Of a DNA stretch of 64,000 bases, positions 11,756 through 22,722 are shown in pieces (position 1 is the first letter of the stretch; the number at the start of each line of letters is the position of its first letter). A program made the translations under genes and the position numbers. The stretch is from Siderastrea radians (lineage: Eukaryota; Cnidaria; Anthozoa; Scleractinia; Rhizangiidae): positions 28,762,441 through 28,826,440 of the forward strand of contig OZ024900.1 of NCBI GenBank assembly GCA_964017195.1, given 5' to 3'. Under the pieces are notes generated by a model, which searched no databases, had not been told where the DNA came from, and saw only the letters and a list, made by a program, of their open reading frames with translations.

Positions 11756-12585
11756 ATTTATTTCTTAGTCTTCGTAAAAACTAAAATCTTGAATAAAGAC
11801 GTTCTATCTCAGGTTAAGATGAAAAATGTCTAAAATTTTATCTCACGCCAAAAGTGTGATTTTAAGGTGCCCACATCTTAATTTAAGAATGAAAGCGTCT
11901 TCATAAGAAGAGATCATTACATTTCAAATATTGCAACGCAGCTGCGCTTAGTGGTCGAAATAAGAGTAGAAAAATTAAGTATACAACATATTTTAACCAA
12001 GAGCACTTTATTACAGCATAAAATTTTTATTACTAACCCAAATACACGGAAATAAAGATATAAAGAAAGTTTGCATGGTTTGTCGCTTTATCTTTGTCCG
12101 TTTGCCGGTAAATTGACAGTAACACATCGATGAAATCCTCTTTTTGCCAACCCAAACGTCTTCATGGAGCTTTGAACATTTCTTCCGTTTTCACCAAAAC
12201 TACTTGAACAAGATGTCATTCTCATCTCAGAGGCATAAAAAGTTCAAAGAACAATCCAAACGACCAAAAACTGTGCAGTGCTCAGGTTTGGGTCATGTCC
12301 GGACTGTTATAACTGTTTCCTCTTGGGTCTGCTTGTCCTGCAATGGATAGAAATGAACCAGTCACGAGAGGGCAGCAAAAAGTTTGATCCTATCTGGTTC
12401 AAAGCTTAGATGCAGAAATGTTTGTAAAGTGCATGTTACGAGTTTCGTTAAAGGAGTAGTTCGTTTGTAGACAGAACGCAGGGTTGTCGGTAACAGCAAC
12501 AAGCGAATTTATTCCAAACCGAAGTAGTCTTCACAGCTTACAGCACTTCAATAATCACACAGACTCTTCTTCTTACACAGCACAC
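11756..12585. other. Non-coding stretch
   Basis: No recognisable gene. The frame at 12144-12350 has no known domain. Confidence 0.4.
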
Positions 12586-12710
12586 ACCTCGGCACACAGC
12601 CACTACACTTGGTTCGGCACACAGCCACTACACTGGGTTCGGCACACAGCCACTAAACTAGGTTCGGAACACAGCCACTAAACTAGGTTCGGCACACAGC
12701 CACTACAACA
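12586..12710. repeat. Tandem repeat, ~25-bp unit, 5 copies
   Basis: About five copies of a unit built on CACACAGCCACTA followed by CACTGGGTTCGG or AACTAGGTTCGG. The open frame across it (12484-12681) is low-complexity and probably not a gene. Confidence 0.85.
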
Positions 12711-13467
12711 TACTCTAACCTTACTGCTCACACTGCTCTTCTAAAAACTGCTTGAATAATCTGGCAGCGGCTTATTTATATACTTATCATAACACGTTCT
12801 AGAAAGTTCTATTTTAGCAACATTACATAACTGCTTACTATTTCAAGAGATTACATACAGGGTCTGGAGGTGTACATAATTATTTGAATGACTCAGCATT
12901 CTGCAATGTTCTTGAGAGTTCTAGGGAATGTTGTGGAAGGTTCCACGGAAAACTAGACAATTTTCGTAGCAGTATACCAGCTCTGTTACACAGTAAACGT
13001 ATACGTAAATTTTACATCAGCATTTTTAAACTGAAGAATTAAGATTAATCATAAAATTAAAGATAAGTTATCGTTAAGTTAAGCTTTCACAGGAAATGCT
13101 ACTTTTTTTTCACGTATTGTCTGTTGGTTTGGATTTACAGCACTGTAATTTTATCGATTTCTTTTGTTCCTCACTCTTTACTTATGTTTTATGCATAAAT
13201 CTATGTACCCTCTGTTAAGATGAATTAACAACTTAGGTTATGATGAAATTGTAACTTATAAATAACTAAGATTTTGGCATCCTTATGCCGGGTGAGGTGC
13301 CACCATTTAACCTAAGAGCATTTGGTAACAAGACGAATCCGGTCGTATTTTAATACGCAAACAAGGGGGTTAGTTTCTATAGAAACTGTGTTCCTGCAGC
13401 AGTGCATGGGGAAGTGAAACACAAAACTTTGGATTTATCGGAGAGGATTCGATCTGACGAAAGGCTA
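12711..13467. other. Non-coding stretch
   Basis: AT-rich sequence with no recognised gene or repeat. Confidence 0.4.
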
Positions 13468-13960
13468 TCAACGTTCGAAACGTCCCCTTTCAATCTCATT
13501 ACGGGCAGACAAAAACAACGTTTTGCTATCGTCCAAAGTAAATTGAATGAGCACAGCAAACGGCCTTTAAATTTGCATGAGTAATGACTACATCACGTGT
13601 AAATGGTCGTAACATAGATTACGTGCATACGTACTCAAAAGTATCGAGCAATTTCAGAGCAACGTGATCGCTATACTATTCAAAAAGAGCCTTATAAGCT
13701 AGGATCGTACCTTTTTTGCGAAGACTTGGCTTTTCCAGGAGTAAATAGGAGTAACGAAACAAGGCAAAGAACGGCGCAAGGTAGTAGAATTCCGTTAATT
13801 ATTGCCGTTAACAAGTCTATCGCCATTGTCCTTCTCCTCGTGGTAATCCAATCAAAGAATCTTTCTCCTTCGATTAAAAAGCTCGCGTGACAGAAAGAGA
13901 GATCCCGTCAATGCGGAAGTTGCATCAAAACGAGGTCGGCACACAACAGTTGAGTAGTAT
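13468..13960. repeat. Duplicate of the P450 exon 1 region
   Basis: From about 13510 to 13950 this block aligns, same strand, with 10371-10775, covering the start of intron 1, exon 1 and some upstream sequence. By-eye identity is about 75-80% with small indels. This indicates a local duplication of the 5' part of the P450 gene or of a paralogue. Confidence 0.85.
13711..13826 (-). CDS. Possible alternative P450 first exon (signal anchor)
   Basis: Reads ATG (13826-13824) to donor AG|GTACGA (GT at 13710-13709). It is 116 bases, that is, one codon longer than P450 exon 1 and ending in the same phase. No stop codon lies in it. It encodes MAIDLLTAI..., a hydrophobic segment and then KAKSSQKR, closely matching the anchor exon of the gene at 3823-10649. 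If spliced to 9555 it would give a P450 with a different membrane anchor. Alternatives are the first exon of a lost tandem paralogue or a non-expressed duplicate. No further P450 exons were found between 10.65 and 13.7 kb or further upstream. Confidence 0.6.
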
Positions 13961-13964
13961 ATGC

Positions 13965-14095
13965 GGAGTATGCACGTAATCCACGTTACGACCATTTACA
14001 CGTGACGTAGTCATTACTCGTGCAAATTTTAAGGCCGTTTGCTGTGCTCACTCAATTTATCAACACTCGAAACGTCCCCTTTCAATCTCATTACG
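13965..14095. repeat. Inverted partial copy of the P450 exon-1 flank
   Basis: 13971-14060 is the reverse complement of about 13548-13640 (shared GTGACGTAGTCATTAC/GTAATGACTACATCAC core). It is followed at 14070-14095 by a direct copy of CGTCCCCTTTCAATCTCATT, also present at 13478-13500. Confidence 0.75.
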
Positions 14096-14880
14096 GTGGC
14101 CAATTTACCTTATCAACTCAGTTGATAAATCCAAACTTTTGTCTTTAATTTAATACGGCTGTTTACTTACACAAGAGGATGAAATCTCAATGTAAGATTT
14201 TAGTTTTAGGGAACAAACTTTTCATTTGGCGTTTGAGACATTTTCAATGATATGAGGGTGTTAAGGTGCTTTTTTTAGTTGACAGAGTCAATATTTGTAA
14301 ATCATTATGTCAACCGAGAGCACCAAGTCAGGTAAACAATAGCGTCTACATTCCTGAGTGCTTGAAAAAATTTACACAAAGGGGTTTTTAGACAGATGAT
14401 TGAAGATGTTAATTTTTGCTATTATCAGAACAAGGTAAAAGACAATGATTACTTCCAAAGGTAACTCGTTTAAAAAAATTCTTCTATGTCTATGTTTATG
14501 TTGTACCTTCTTGAAAGGTAGGCAAGAGTTTACACATGCTTTAGTTGATATTTGTAAAATGTAGAACGGGACAGCTGTGCCGTGACGTCATATGGTACTT
14601 TGTGAACTAAAATTAAAGTCAGTTAACTAGAACAAGTGATAAAAGGCCTTTATTGGTTTAAGATTCCGGTTGAAAACTTCCTTTGTTAGCTCTTGCTGAA
14701 ACGTTGGCAATTAGTTGACAATTAATCATAGTGTTTTGAAGGATTTGATGAAATTTTTGACATTGCAATCACGAATTGAGATGTTTTTTTCTGATTTCTC
14801 ATTGCCAAAAAGGGACAGGAGTTGAAATTTCTCTGAAAATAAAACAAATGGTTTGAAATAGAGCAATCATGTCTTTCTTT
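14096..14880. other. Non-coding stretch
   Basis: No gene, RNA or repeat partner recognised. Confidence 0.4.
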
Positions 14881-15050
14881 TTGTCGCTTATATATTTAAT
14901 GCATAATTTTTCTGCTTTGGGCAAAGTTCTGCTCAGGTGGTTTTGTGCCTACGTATATTAATAGTAGACAAAGGACTGGGACAAAAAAAGGATTTGGTAG
15001 ATTTAACACATCAGTTTCAAATTAATCGCGTTTCTTGTCACCGCGTGATT
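14881..15050. mobile_element. Relic of a second Polinton-type element
   Basis: Resembles, in the same orientation, about 35950-36160 at the 3' edge of the PLA2-like gene of the large element. Shared blocks are GCTCAG..GGTTTTGTG, AAAGGACTGGG and AAATTAATCGCGTTTCTTG. Heavily diverged and without open frame. Confidence 0.55.
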
Positions 15051-15149
15051 TCGCGTACATAAATAATAAGCTAACCCACACACTTTTAAAATATAACTAA
15101 CACTAGTTATTTTTAATCAAGAGAGACTTGCTGAAGCAGAGACAAGTAA

Positions 15150-15691
15150 ATATTAAAGACAAACTTAAAAAACCTCTACGTTTCGACGTCGTCATGACGC
15201 CATTATCAAGAGAAAAATAATTATTCTGATTGCGAGAAGACCTATTGAAAGTTTAAAAAAGTTGAAAAAAATTAGCATAAGGTATTAAACAAAGACCTTA
15301 GCGCGAATAGAGTCGGTTTGCACGTTTAAATCTGGGAATAGCCTACGTATAAAAAGCATCTCTTTAACGAGGCAGTCAAGCTTGTTCTTGCATTTGGCGA
15401 GCACGTGAAACTGACTAATTAAGTTCTTAGGAACCAAGGCACTGTGTTCGATCTTGTAGTGTTTGTAGATGGAGGACGCCTTTCTTTTATGACCATCCAC
15501 GCGCTCGTGTAACTGCCCACGGGTGTAGCCAACATACCTTGCATTACACAGGTTACATTTAAACTGATACACAACGCATTGTTGGCTAACAATAGCAGGC
15601 CTAGCTTCTCGCACATGGAGGTCTTGGTTTAGTTTCCGGCTAACAAACACAGGTCGTAGTGTTGTTTGGATCTTTGAACTGAGATTGTTAA
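15150..15691 (-). mobile_element. Penelope-like element copy 1, 3' part with GIY-YIG domain
   Basis: The minus strand encodes (15685-15285) the endonuclease end of a Penelope-like retroelement: a CNLCNARYVGYT motif, then RVDGH, a GIY-YIG-type nuclease core. The 3' tail matches the ends of the other PLE copies (33.1-33.28 and 35.4-35.59 kb). The upstream reverse-transcriptase part of this copy is not adjacent but lies 16 kb away at 31757-33050. The two halves abut exactly at the same point of the intact copy, the TTAA at 15688-15691 and 31757-31760. Confidence 0.85.
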
Positions 15692-16405
15692 GAGCAAATC
15701 CGTACAAGAATCGAACAAAATCGCAAATGAGCGGCAAAGCTCAAAAAATTAAATTCGCTCTTCTTTTGCATGGTGGTAGCCCTTAGTAAGTTTACAACCG
15801 CTGTGTAGTTTTTTTTCGTTGAAATGACTCTTCATTTCTGAGAAAAGCAAATAAATCCGTTTCCAGCTCTATGCTCGATTTGATGAGACCAGGAAGGGTT
15901 GAAATTCCTTCATGTTCACATGACTCGCGTACCAAAACTGTTGAACTGGGAAAGGATGTAATACTACCAATTTGTTTTATGACTCTTCGTCGTCCAGATT
16001 TCAACATTTCATAAACATTGGATTTATCTAAGTATTGAAAGAAAGCCAAAAGCAAAAGGCTTTCCTTTGTTCGGTCAATCGATGGATCAAAAAGAACAAC
16101 AAATTTGACCATGTGCCTTTACTCAGAATGTCATAAAATTAAGTATTTAAAGACTAAATGAATTGTTCTTTTGAAGTACTTAAAGTTTAGTTTGGGCAAA
16201 CAAATTCGGAATTTTCAGGAAATTTTTGAAAAGCGGTGCATAGAAATCATAAAATCACGCAATCCGGTGAATGCGTGACCAACAGTAAACTGGAACAAAA
16301 TTCCTTCAGTTGGAAATATCAGCGACGTAGACGTATAAAACAACCTCAGTGTACTAAACTGTACAGAGATATGGTATTCTTAGGGGTCCAAAGTCCTTAT
16401 TTTTG
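15692..16405. repeat. Left terminal inverted repeat of 16-kb element
   Basis: Pairs with 31045-31756. Starts GAGCAAATC directly after TTAA. Conserved stretches include GAGCGGCAAAGC, AAATTCGCTCTTCTTTTGCA, GAGACCAGGAAGGGT and GACTCTTCGTCGTCCA. Confidence 0.8.
15792..16112 (-). CDS. Hypothetical 106-aa ORF inside the left TIR
   Basis: Reads from within the TIR toward the terminus. It begins MVKFVVLFDPSIDRTKES and is rich in charged residues, with no domain I recognise. The equivalent frame in the right TIR (from ATG near 31349, plus strand) starts MVKLVVLFDLSIE. Most of the early codon differences are at third positions, but that copy is later closed by stops. This could be a real peptide or terminal exon carried by the element, or chance conservation of an open frame. 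No neighbouring exon was identified. Confidence 0.35.
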   Translation of the reverse strand: MVKFVVLFDPSIDRTKESLLLLAFFQYLDKSNVYEMLKSGRRRVIKQIGSITSFPSSTVLVRESCEHEGISTLPGLIKSSIELETDLFAFLRNEESFQRKKTTQRL

Positions 16406-17338
16406 CCGTTCGTTGAATGCAGATCTCCTTGAGCTTTGACAGTTGCTCGATCGTTGTTTGAATAGTTACGGCTCCAAACTTGAAATGTTTCAGTTCATGT
16501 ATCTTTGTGCTCCTTGTCCCATCAATATCACTGTTTTGTGAAAATTGACGTTTAATCCTCTCAAAACCAATTTTCAAAAGTGGGATTGTTGAAGAGGCCT
16601 TTCAATGGTACAGCTTCAATGAGTGATGTTACGCTTACGTGATACGCTACATGATCTCCGAAGCGTGACCATGGTTTGCTCGCGGGGGAGCCTGGGTGCA
16701 AACTTATCCTCGCTTCAAAAAAATTGCGGGAAAAATTGTGTCTGTACAGAGGCTAGAACTAAGACCAAGGAGAAGTAAAGGTATACGCTATATCTTTAGT
16801 AACATACAAGATAGTTGCTTACTTCAGGGGCATATGGCTGGCTTCAAATAAATTTAGCAAAAGAGATACATTGTGAGGTCATTACTGCAGGAATGAGGGG
16901 AACTCACCCTATTTCCATATTAAAGGGATATGCATGAAACAACCATTAAAATACTTGCTGAGATAGATAGTCCAGTTTAGATTGACATCATATCATCATT
17001 ATAGAAAAGTACCCTTTTCTAACAGAGTGAGCGCTAGGTGGTTATAAAGAGCACGAGGGCCAGGCATGTGTATTTTTAGGTGACAGAATTTTCCTTTCAC
17101 CCACGGGCCTGTCACGCAGTTTGCACTTATTATTTCAACTCGGCAATTGTTATCTTAGAGTGTGCATGTAGCACTGCTCACCCACCTATTCCCCAGTCTA
17201 AGCGTTCCATAGGAATACCTTGACTATCAAGAAAGCTCTATGCGAGAAGCTCAGTAGCTTAGTACTTCTAACCAAGAAAACAAAAGAAAGAGCTGAAACC
17301 TACCACCCAAAGGTCCGTTGTTGTACTAGACATAATTA
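16406..17338. other. Interior of 16-kb element, no gene seen
   Basis: No recognisable protein domain on either strand. Confidence 0.4.
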
Positions 17339-18546
17339 CAGTGAAACCCATTAAACCATGAACGCCTAAAATTATTTCTGGAATGTTTATTGTTCTGCGA
17401 CCAATCAGATTCGAGACGTAACCGCAACAAACCGCAAGAGTAATTAGCTGAGAGGTTTCGATCACGAAACGAGTCGGTGGCTTTTGCGTCCACAATAAAT
17501 TCTCAGTTTCACCGCCGATTATTGCAGTAGAGCAATAATTACTGTAGTTTCTGTTAGACCCGAGTTTTCACAGCAAACACAAACACGCCTGCCGTTGCAG
17601 ATACAAACATGCGTGCAACTTGCATACCGTTGCAAAAATTTTGAAAAATTACACTCGCTTTTGATTGGCTATATAGGTCTCAGTTCGGTAGTTGTGTTAC
17701 TTTGGACCGACGGAATCGAAAACATGAAATGACGGCCAAAAACAAGCATGTTTTGAGGCAAAACCAAAGAAGTGATAAATGGGATGTTTATGCAAACACC
17801 GAAGGAAACGTATATTTTTAAAAATATACTAAACGCGCGAATCGCTTCTACTAGAACTGGACATGTGCCGTCTATCCTTCGCTCATACAGAAGCTATCTG
17901 AAATAGAAAAGAATAACAACTTCAGTATTTCCAAAGGGTATAAAAAAATTGAGAATCGTGGAAGAAAACTCCAGCTCGTTGTTTCATGTCCATAGCGTAA
18001 AATGTTCGGCTAACGCCTTGCGTGACATCTTGGACGGAAGAGTTTTGCCGTGAATGAGCTTGATGCACTGTTCTCCGCACCATAGTAGGGTAAAGGGAAA
18101 CTTTTGCAAAGTTTATTCAGTAAACTATTTTGGTCAAACAGGGAAAAGGCTGAAACCTACAAATGATTATAACTGCCAACACCAGAGATCGAGGCTGTTT
18201 TTTAAAAAAATGAAGAACTGAATACAATTATTCTGCTCCCAGACGCGCTGTCTAGCCGTGTCTGTTCGATTATTTATCTCTTTTCAGTGAAATATCGTTT
18301 ATAGTTACTCTTTGCTTATGCATAAACTTAGAAATAGAAAAAAAACAATTTCAGAGTGTTTGTTAATCGGCAGTGAAACTGAGAATTTATCGTGGACGCA
18401 GAAGCCACCGACTCATTTCGTGATCGAAACCTTTCACCTAAATAATCTTGCGGTTTGTTGCGGTTACGTCTCGAATCTGATTGGTCGCAGAACAGTAAAC
18501 ATTCCAGAAATAATTTTAGGCGTTCATGGTTTAATGGGTTTCACTG
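17339..18546. mobile_element. Foldback DNA element (1.2 kb) nested in 16-kb element
   Basis: Ends CAGTGAAACCCATTAAACC and its reverse complement mark two arms of about 190 bases (17339-17530 and 18355-18546), about 95% identical by eye. The CAGTGAAACCC terminus resembles hAT-type ends, but an 8-bp target duplication was not seen, so family assignment is tentative. The two similar small frames at 17268-17495 and 18312-18554 only reflect the arms. Confidence 0.75.
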
Positions 18547-19720
18547 TAAAATAAAATGGACTTAGACATGTTTTAGGGTATTCCGTTCTAGCAGAGAGAT
18601 ATATTGGCTTATTACAGTGGGGACAAGCAATTCTCATTTATTTCTGTGGCATTCACAGCCATTGACAGGTTTTTCTAAGATGTCAATGTATGGTTGCTTG
18701 CACTTAATCTGACCTGAACAAATTGCTGCTGCAGTATTTTTTAAAGAGTGGCAAAAACGTCGAGCTAAAAAAATCGCAGATGTTGCGAGCATCGTACACA
18801 ATTGGGTTGGCGTGGTGAATTGAGATGTTGGTTATGTCATCATCTCTGATTTGCTGCAACTGGCATTTCTTGTTCCAAATTCGTAACTTCGTCGATGGCA
18901 CGTGCTTCATTTTCTAGCATGAAAATATATAGCCGTTTCCCGAGTCCAATCATTTTGTTTTACACTAAATCAATTATAATACCTGTCGGCAGGCTGTGCC
19001 TCGTTGGCTACTAGCTCAAACTCGGCCTTGCAGTTAATCAAGCTTATTTATGTAGATAAACAAGGTATGGCGCCGGTTATGGCAAGGTTAAGGACTACAC
19101 CAATATCGTCTGGCTCAGTCAATTTCGAGCGTGATCATTCCTCCTTCCCCCACCAGGCATTTGTCGTTCTCCAGGGTGGGGCATTTGTCATTAGTGGTCT
19201 GCCCGGGGATGGGGCGTTTGTCGCCCATTTATTCAAATATAGCGAATTTCACATTTTTACTGCTAAATTTCTGCTTATTTTATTAGTTTTCAAGAAGAAG
19301 GCATTTCATAGTCTTATCAAAAGAGAGATTAGTCAGTTCAAAAGCCATGTATTATTATTTTACTAGCCCCCTCCCCTCTCAATTTGTTTCCATTAGCTTA
19401 GCCCACAGGAACAAGGACACCTGTTTCCTGAAAAATAACGGCTTCGATACCTCCTTCCCCACTCCTCTGTCACCTTTGTGTTAGTTTTCCTTTTCCAGTA
19501 CTGCGATGGGCGATTTCAGAAGGAACTTGGCATGCACTCGAGTTCCTCCGTCATCCAGTCCCGAACTCGGATCAGTGAAACGGACAGATAGCCTGATATT
19601 GCACTGCATAAAAGCTGGTTCTTGTGCGCACAAGCCGATACGCTCTGCCTCGCTTTCATCTCCAGAGAATGATCAAGCGGACTGATGGCTACTTACATCT
19701 TTCTGACATGAGAAGTTTTG
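18547..19720. other. Interior of 16-kb element, no gene seen
   Basis: Contains a frame at 19004-19366 with repeats of GGGGCATTTGTC type sequence but no recognisable domain. Confidence 0.4.
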
Positions 19721-19868
19721 CGCCAATAAGGAGAAAACTGCGTTAACCTGAAGGTTTATTGGTAGAACGAACATCGAGCGAACACATGGAGCGGGCGAAC
19801 GGGCGCAACGCGCATGCGTTTAACAACGAGCCGCTGAACAATACATAATGTCAACAACGGAGTGGCGT
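19721..19868 (-). repeat. 3' LTR
   Basis: Direct copy of 25172-25319 with about four differences. Unusually short for an LTR. Lies at the downstream end of the minus-strand polyprotein. Confidence 0.85.
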
Positions 19869-20146
19869 GGTCGCCTCTCTACTCTACCTATTGTCCTCTA
19901 ACAAGGGATAAAGCTATAAGTAAACAAAAATAGAAATACATGGTAGATAAAACAGCGGCAACGATAAAACTAAAAGTGAAAAACGAGCAAAGGTGCAATT
20001 TCAATGTCCTTGGCTTGTCCCATAAAATTAAACTTATGAAACTTATCAAACTACAGTCAAAAAATGAGCAAAGGTGCGATGTCAATGTCCTTGGCTTGTC
20101 CCTCAGAATCGGGCGTATGAATCGTATATAAACAATGTTTAAGTCT

Positions 20147-21556
20147 CTATTCAAGGACCCAGTCTTCACTATGCCAAAATGGGGCTTTACATTGGCGACC
20201 GGATCTTCTTGGAGGTTCCACAACAGCAGGCAGCAGAGGTGCGCTGGGTGGTTGAAAGCAATCCGGAACAGGATCGTGAGGGAGTAGAACAATATCTGCT
20301 GGGACTGGGGGAGGATCCCCAACAGGCGGAGGGACAGGTACAGGATGATAAACAGGATCAGGGCGAGGTGCACAAACTGGAGACTGGAAGTCCACATGTG
20401 GGGAAGTGGGGGCAGTAGAAGGCCTCGAAGCGGGGTCACTGGGGTCAGGTTCATCATCAGAGTCGTCTTGGGAGGGCTCATGGTGACCACGAATGGGACC
20501 GAGAGGAGATTCGACTAGAACCGTAGGGCACACACGGTAACATTCCGATGTAGGCACGGTGTAAACTTTGCTGCGGAACTGTGACGTAGTAAACTTCCGG
20601 AGCTGACAAGTGAGGTTTTCATTAATAGCTATAACGAGGTACTTGTCAGGAGCTTTCAGCTTGTCCTTGTCGCCTTTGAGAAAGACCAAGTCGCCAACAG
20701 AAATGGCAGCAGTGGAGGGGGTGCTACGTCCGCGGGCTTTGGACGTGGCACTGGGCAAGTGATTCAGCTTGCGGGAGAAATTCTGGCTGAATATAAGTTG
20801 ACGGTCGACAATTGGTAACTGTTCACCGGTCAACTGGTCACGCTGTGTCCACACTTCATGAGCGGAAAGGCCATCACGCCAGATGCGAGAGTTCATATTG
20901 GAGGTAGCTAATGCAAGGGAGACTGCAGAGGTAGGACCTCCCTCGGGAGATAAGTGGGGTAGGTCCATACCAAGCTCCTCTACGGCACGTTCAGCAACAG
21001 GATTTTTGTTAGGATTTTTGACGCGGCCAACTTCCAAAGTGATCCCATGAGAGAGGAGGGACTTGTCGTTCACAAGGGCGCAGAAACCGGCCGCAGGATC
21101 CAAACGGATTGTCACACCACCATGGTGAAGAGAACGGAGCTGGGAACAAGGCACCAGCAGGACGTTACGTAGGTCATCACGTTTTTCGCTTTGGACAATG
21201 GAGGTCAGCGTGTAAGAAGATACGGCCTCTCTCAAAACAAGGATGAGCTGGCAGTAGCGTCGGCAAACATCTGCAGGAAATGAAACGCCAATGGCCGGGG
21301 GAGGATCTGTAGACGACTGGGGCTGGAGGTGGCTGGGGATAGCCTTTAAAGACTGGCAGGTGTGACAAGCAGATGAGACTGAGTCAATAGCCTTGTCGAC
21401 GTCCAAAGCGAAGAAGTACCTACTGAATAGGCGCTTGGTTTGGTACTCGGAGGGATGACTAAATCGGATGTGGAGGGCTGTTAATAGACCGTCGAGAACA
21501 GAGCGGGGCACAACTATACGTTCACGTGGAGTCTGGAATGGTGGGTGGTCTCTCAC
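20147..21556 (-). CDS. LTR element integrase and C-terminal tail
   Basis: 469-codon open frame. The N-terminal zinc-binding HHCC region has visible residues H-x3-H-like HIRFSHPSEY and CHTCQSLK. The core region contains RLDPAAGF (second Asp) and NPVAERAVEELG (catalytic Glu). A chromodomain-like or SH3-like basic stretch follows (VGDLVFLKGDKDKLKAPDKY), then a proline-rich tail of about 100 residues. The first catalytic Asp region (about 21250-21300) looks eroded. It continues the frame of the RNase H region at 21553-22575 after a frame change. Confidence 0.8.
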   Translation of the reverse strand: MRDHPPFQTPRERIVVPRSVLDGLLTALHIRFSHPSEYQTKRLFSRYFFALDVDKAIDSVSSACHTCQSLKAIPSHLQPQSSTDPPPAIGVSFPADVCRRYCQLILVLREAVSSYTLTSIVQSEKRDDLRNVLLVPCSQLRSLHHGGVTIRLDPAAGFCALVNDKSLLSHGITLEVGRVKNPNKNPVAERAVEELGMDLPHLSPEGGPTSAVSLALATSNMNSRIWRDGLSAHEVWTQRDQLTGEQLPIVDRQLIFSQNFSRKLNHLPSATSKARGRSTPSTAAISVGDLVFLKGDKDKLKAPDKYLVIAINENLTCQLRKFTTSQFRSKVYTVPTSECYRVCPTVLVESPLGPIRGHHEPSQDDSDDEPDPSDPASRPSTAPTSPHVDFQSPVCAPRPDPVYHPVPVPPPVGDPPPVPADIVLLPHDPVPDCFQPPSAPLLPAVVEPPRRSGRQCKAPFWHSEDWVLE

Positions 21557-22722
21557 AACGAGGAGGCCATCGATGGCGACAACAACATCCTTAAGATAGC
21601 GTTTGACATAATAATAATTTTAGTAACCTTCTTTGAGGGTCTGGTGCCTTGGCTTAGGTGCGAGTATGTCCTCCTGAGGTGGGGGCATTCCAGTTGGGTG
21701 GCTTGCCAGGCTGCTCGGCTAGTGAAGGGCATCCTGGTTGACCCTTCGAGGACTTCAGCAACAGAGATACTGCGCACGACTGACTCTTCGAACTCAACGG
21801 TGAACTTGCAGATCTGACAGCTGGAGTCAAGGCATTCATTCGGGTTTCTGCTAGCAAAGTCAGAAGGTAGATTCTCAACACCAGCAGTGTGGCGCACATG
21901 AACAGAATAGCGGCTGACTGTAGACAAGAAGGTGGTAACCCTGGAGCTGGCTGAAAACTCCCCTCTCTTAAGCTTCTCATAAGCCTGGACACAAGGCTTA
22001 CTGTCTGTGAGAACCTGGGTTTGATGAGGCGACTGTATGATGTAAGGGGCGAAATGTCTGATCGCAGCACCTATGCTTAGCGCCTCAATCTCGCAAGGTA
22101 GCCAGGATACTTGATGCTTGCGCAGTTTAGCGCTAAAGAAACCGGCCAGGAGCAGCTTAGCATTCCGGTGAATGTAAAGGGTGGCAGCAATGCCTCTGTT
22201 TTTCACAGAGCCATCGGTCACTAACCACAAGGCGTCGTTAGGCTGTGGGATTGTGATGGTCTTGTGGTTTCCTAAGGCCCGCTGAGCACTCTTAAAGGCT
22301 AACAGTAAATCATCAGACCACACGATCCGTTCTTTAGATTCCTTTCCTGCTGTAGCTTGATCAAGAGGGTCAAGCAGCTCGGCGAATCTTGGCAAGACGC
22401 GGCTGAGCACCTTGTATGCACCGACAAAGGACCGTAAGCCTTGCACTGTTGACGGAGGCACAACTGTGGACAAAGCAGCTAGCTTGTGGGGGCTGGCTTG
22501 CAGGGTGCCATTTGACCAGACCCATCCCAGAACAATCGCCTTCTTAGGGCAGATAAAGGTCTTGGAAGCTGACAAACGCAGATTGTTTTGCTGGAGCAGG
22601 GAGAGAACGCGACACCAGTTGTGAAGGACTTCCTCAGGACTCTTGCCGCCAACATACAGGTCGTCGGCAATTTTGGCGACACACCCTTTCTGAATGAGGT
22701 CGCCCAGGATACGAGATATTAG
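21553..22722 (-). CDS. LTR element RT C-terminus and RNase H
   Basis: Upstream of the open frame 21553-22575, the same polyprotein shows the IADDLYVGG catalytic box of reverse transcriptase (about 22640-22680). Next come the RT connection (FVGAYKVLSRVLPRF) and RNase H signatures LVTDGSVKNRG and VLTDSKPCVQAYEK, then HTAGVENLPSDFASR. An in-frame TAG at about 22722-22724 separates it from the upstream RT part. Confidence 0.8.
   Translation of the reverse strand, partial: LISRILGDLIQKGCVAKIADDLYVGGKSPEEVLHNWCRVLSLLQQNNLRLSASKTFICPKKAIVLGWVWSNGTLQASPHKLAALSTVVPPSTVQGLRSFVGAYKVLSRVLPRFAELLDPLDQATAGKESKERIVWSDDLLLAFKSAQRALGNHKTITIPQPNDALWLVTDGSVKNRGIAATLYIHRNAKLLLAGFFSAKLRKHQVSWLPCEIEALSIGAAIRHFAPYIIQSPHQTQVLTDSKPCVQAYEKLKRGEFSASSRVTTFLSTVSRYSVHVRHTAGVENLPSDFASRNPNECLDSSCQICKFTVEFEESVVRSISVAEVLEGSTRMPFTSRAAWQATQLECPHLRRTYSHLSQGTRPSKKVTKIIIMSNAILRMLLSPSMASSL

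Noticed and set aside
17268..18554. Two similar small proteins at 17268-17495 and 18312-18554 as paralogous genes.
   Set aside because: They are mirror images in the inverted arms of a foldback element and have no start or end in common with genes.
19004..19366. 120-codon plus-strand frame.
   Set aside because: No recognised domain, no ATG-supported start in good context, and lies in transposon interior.
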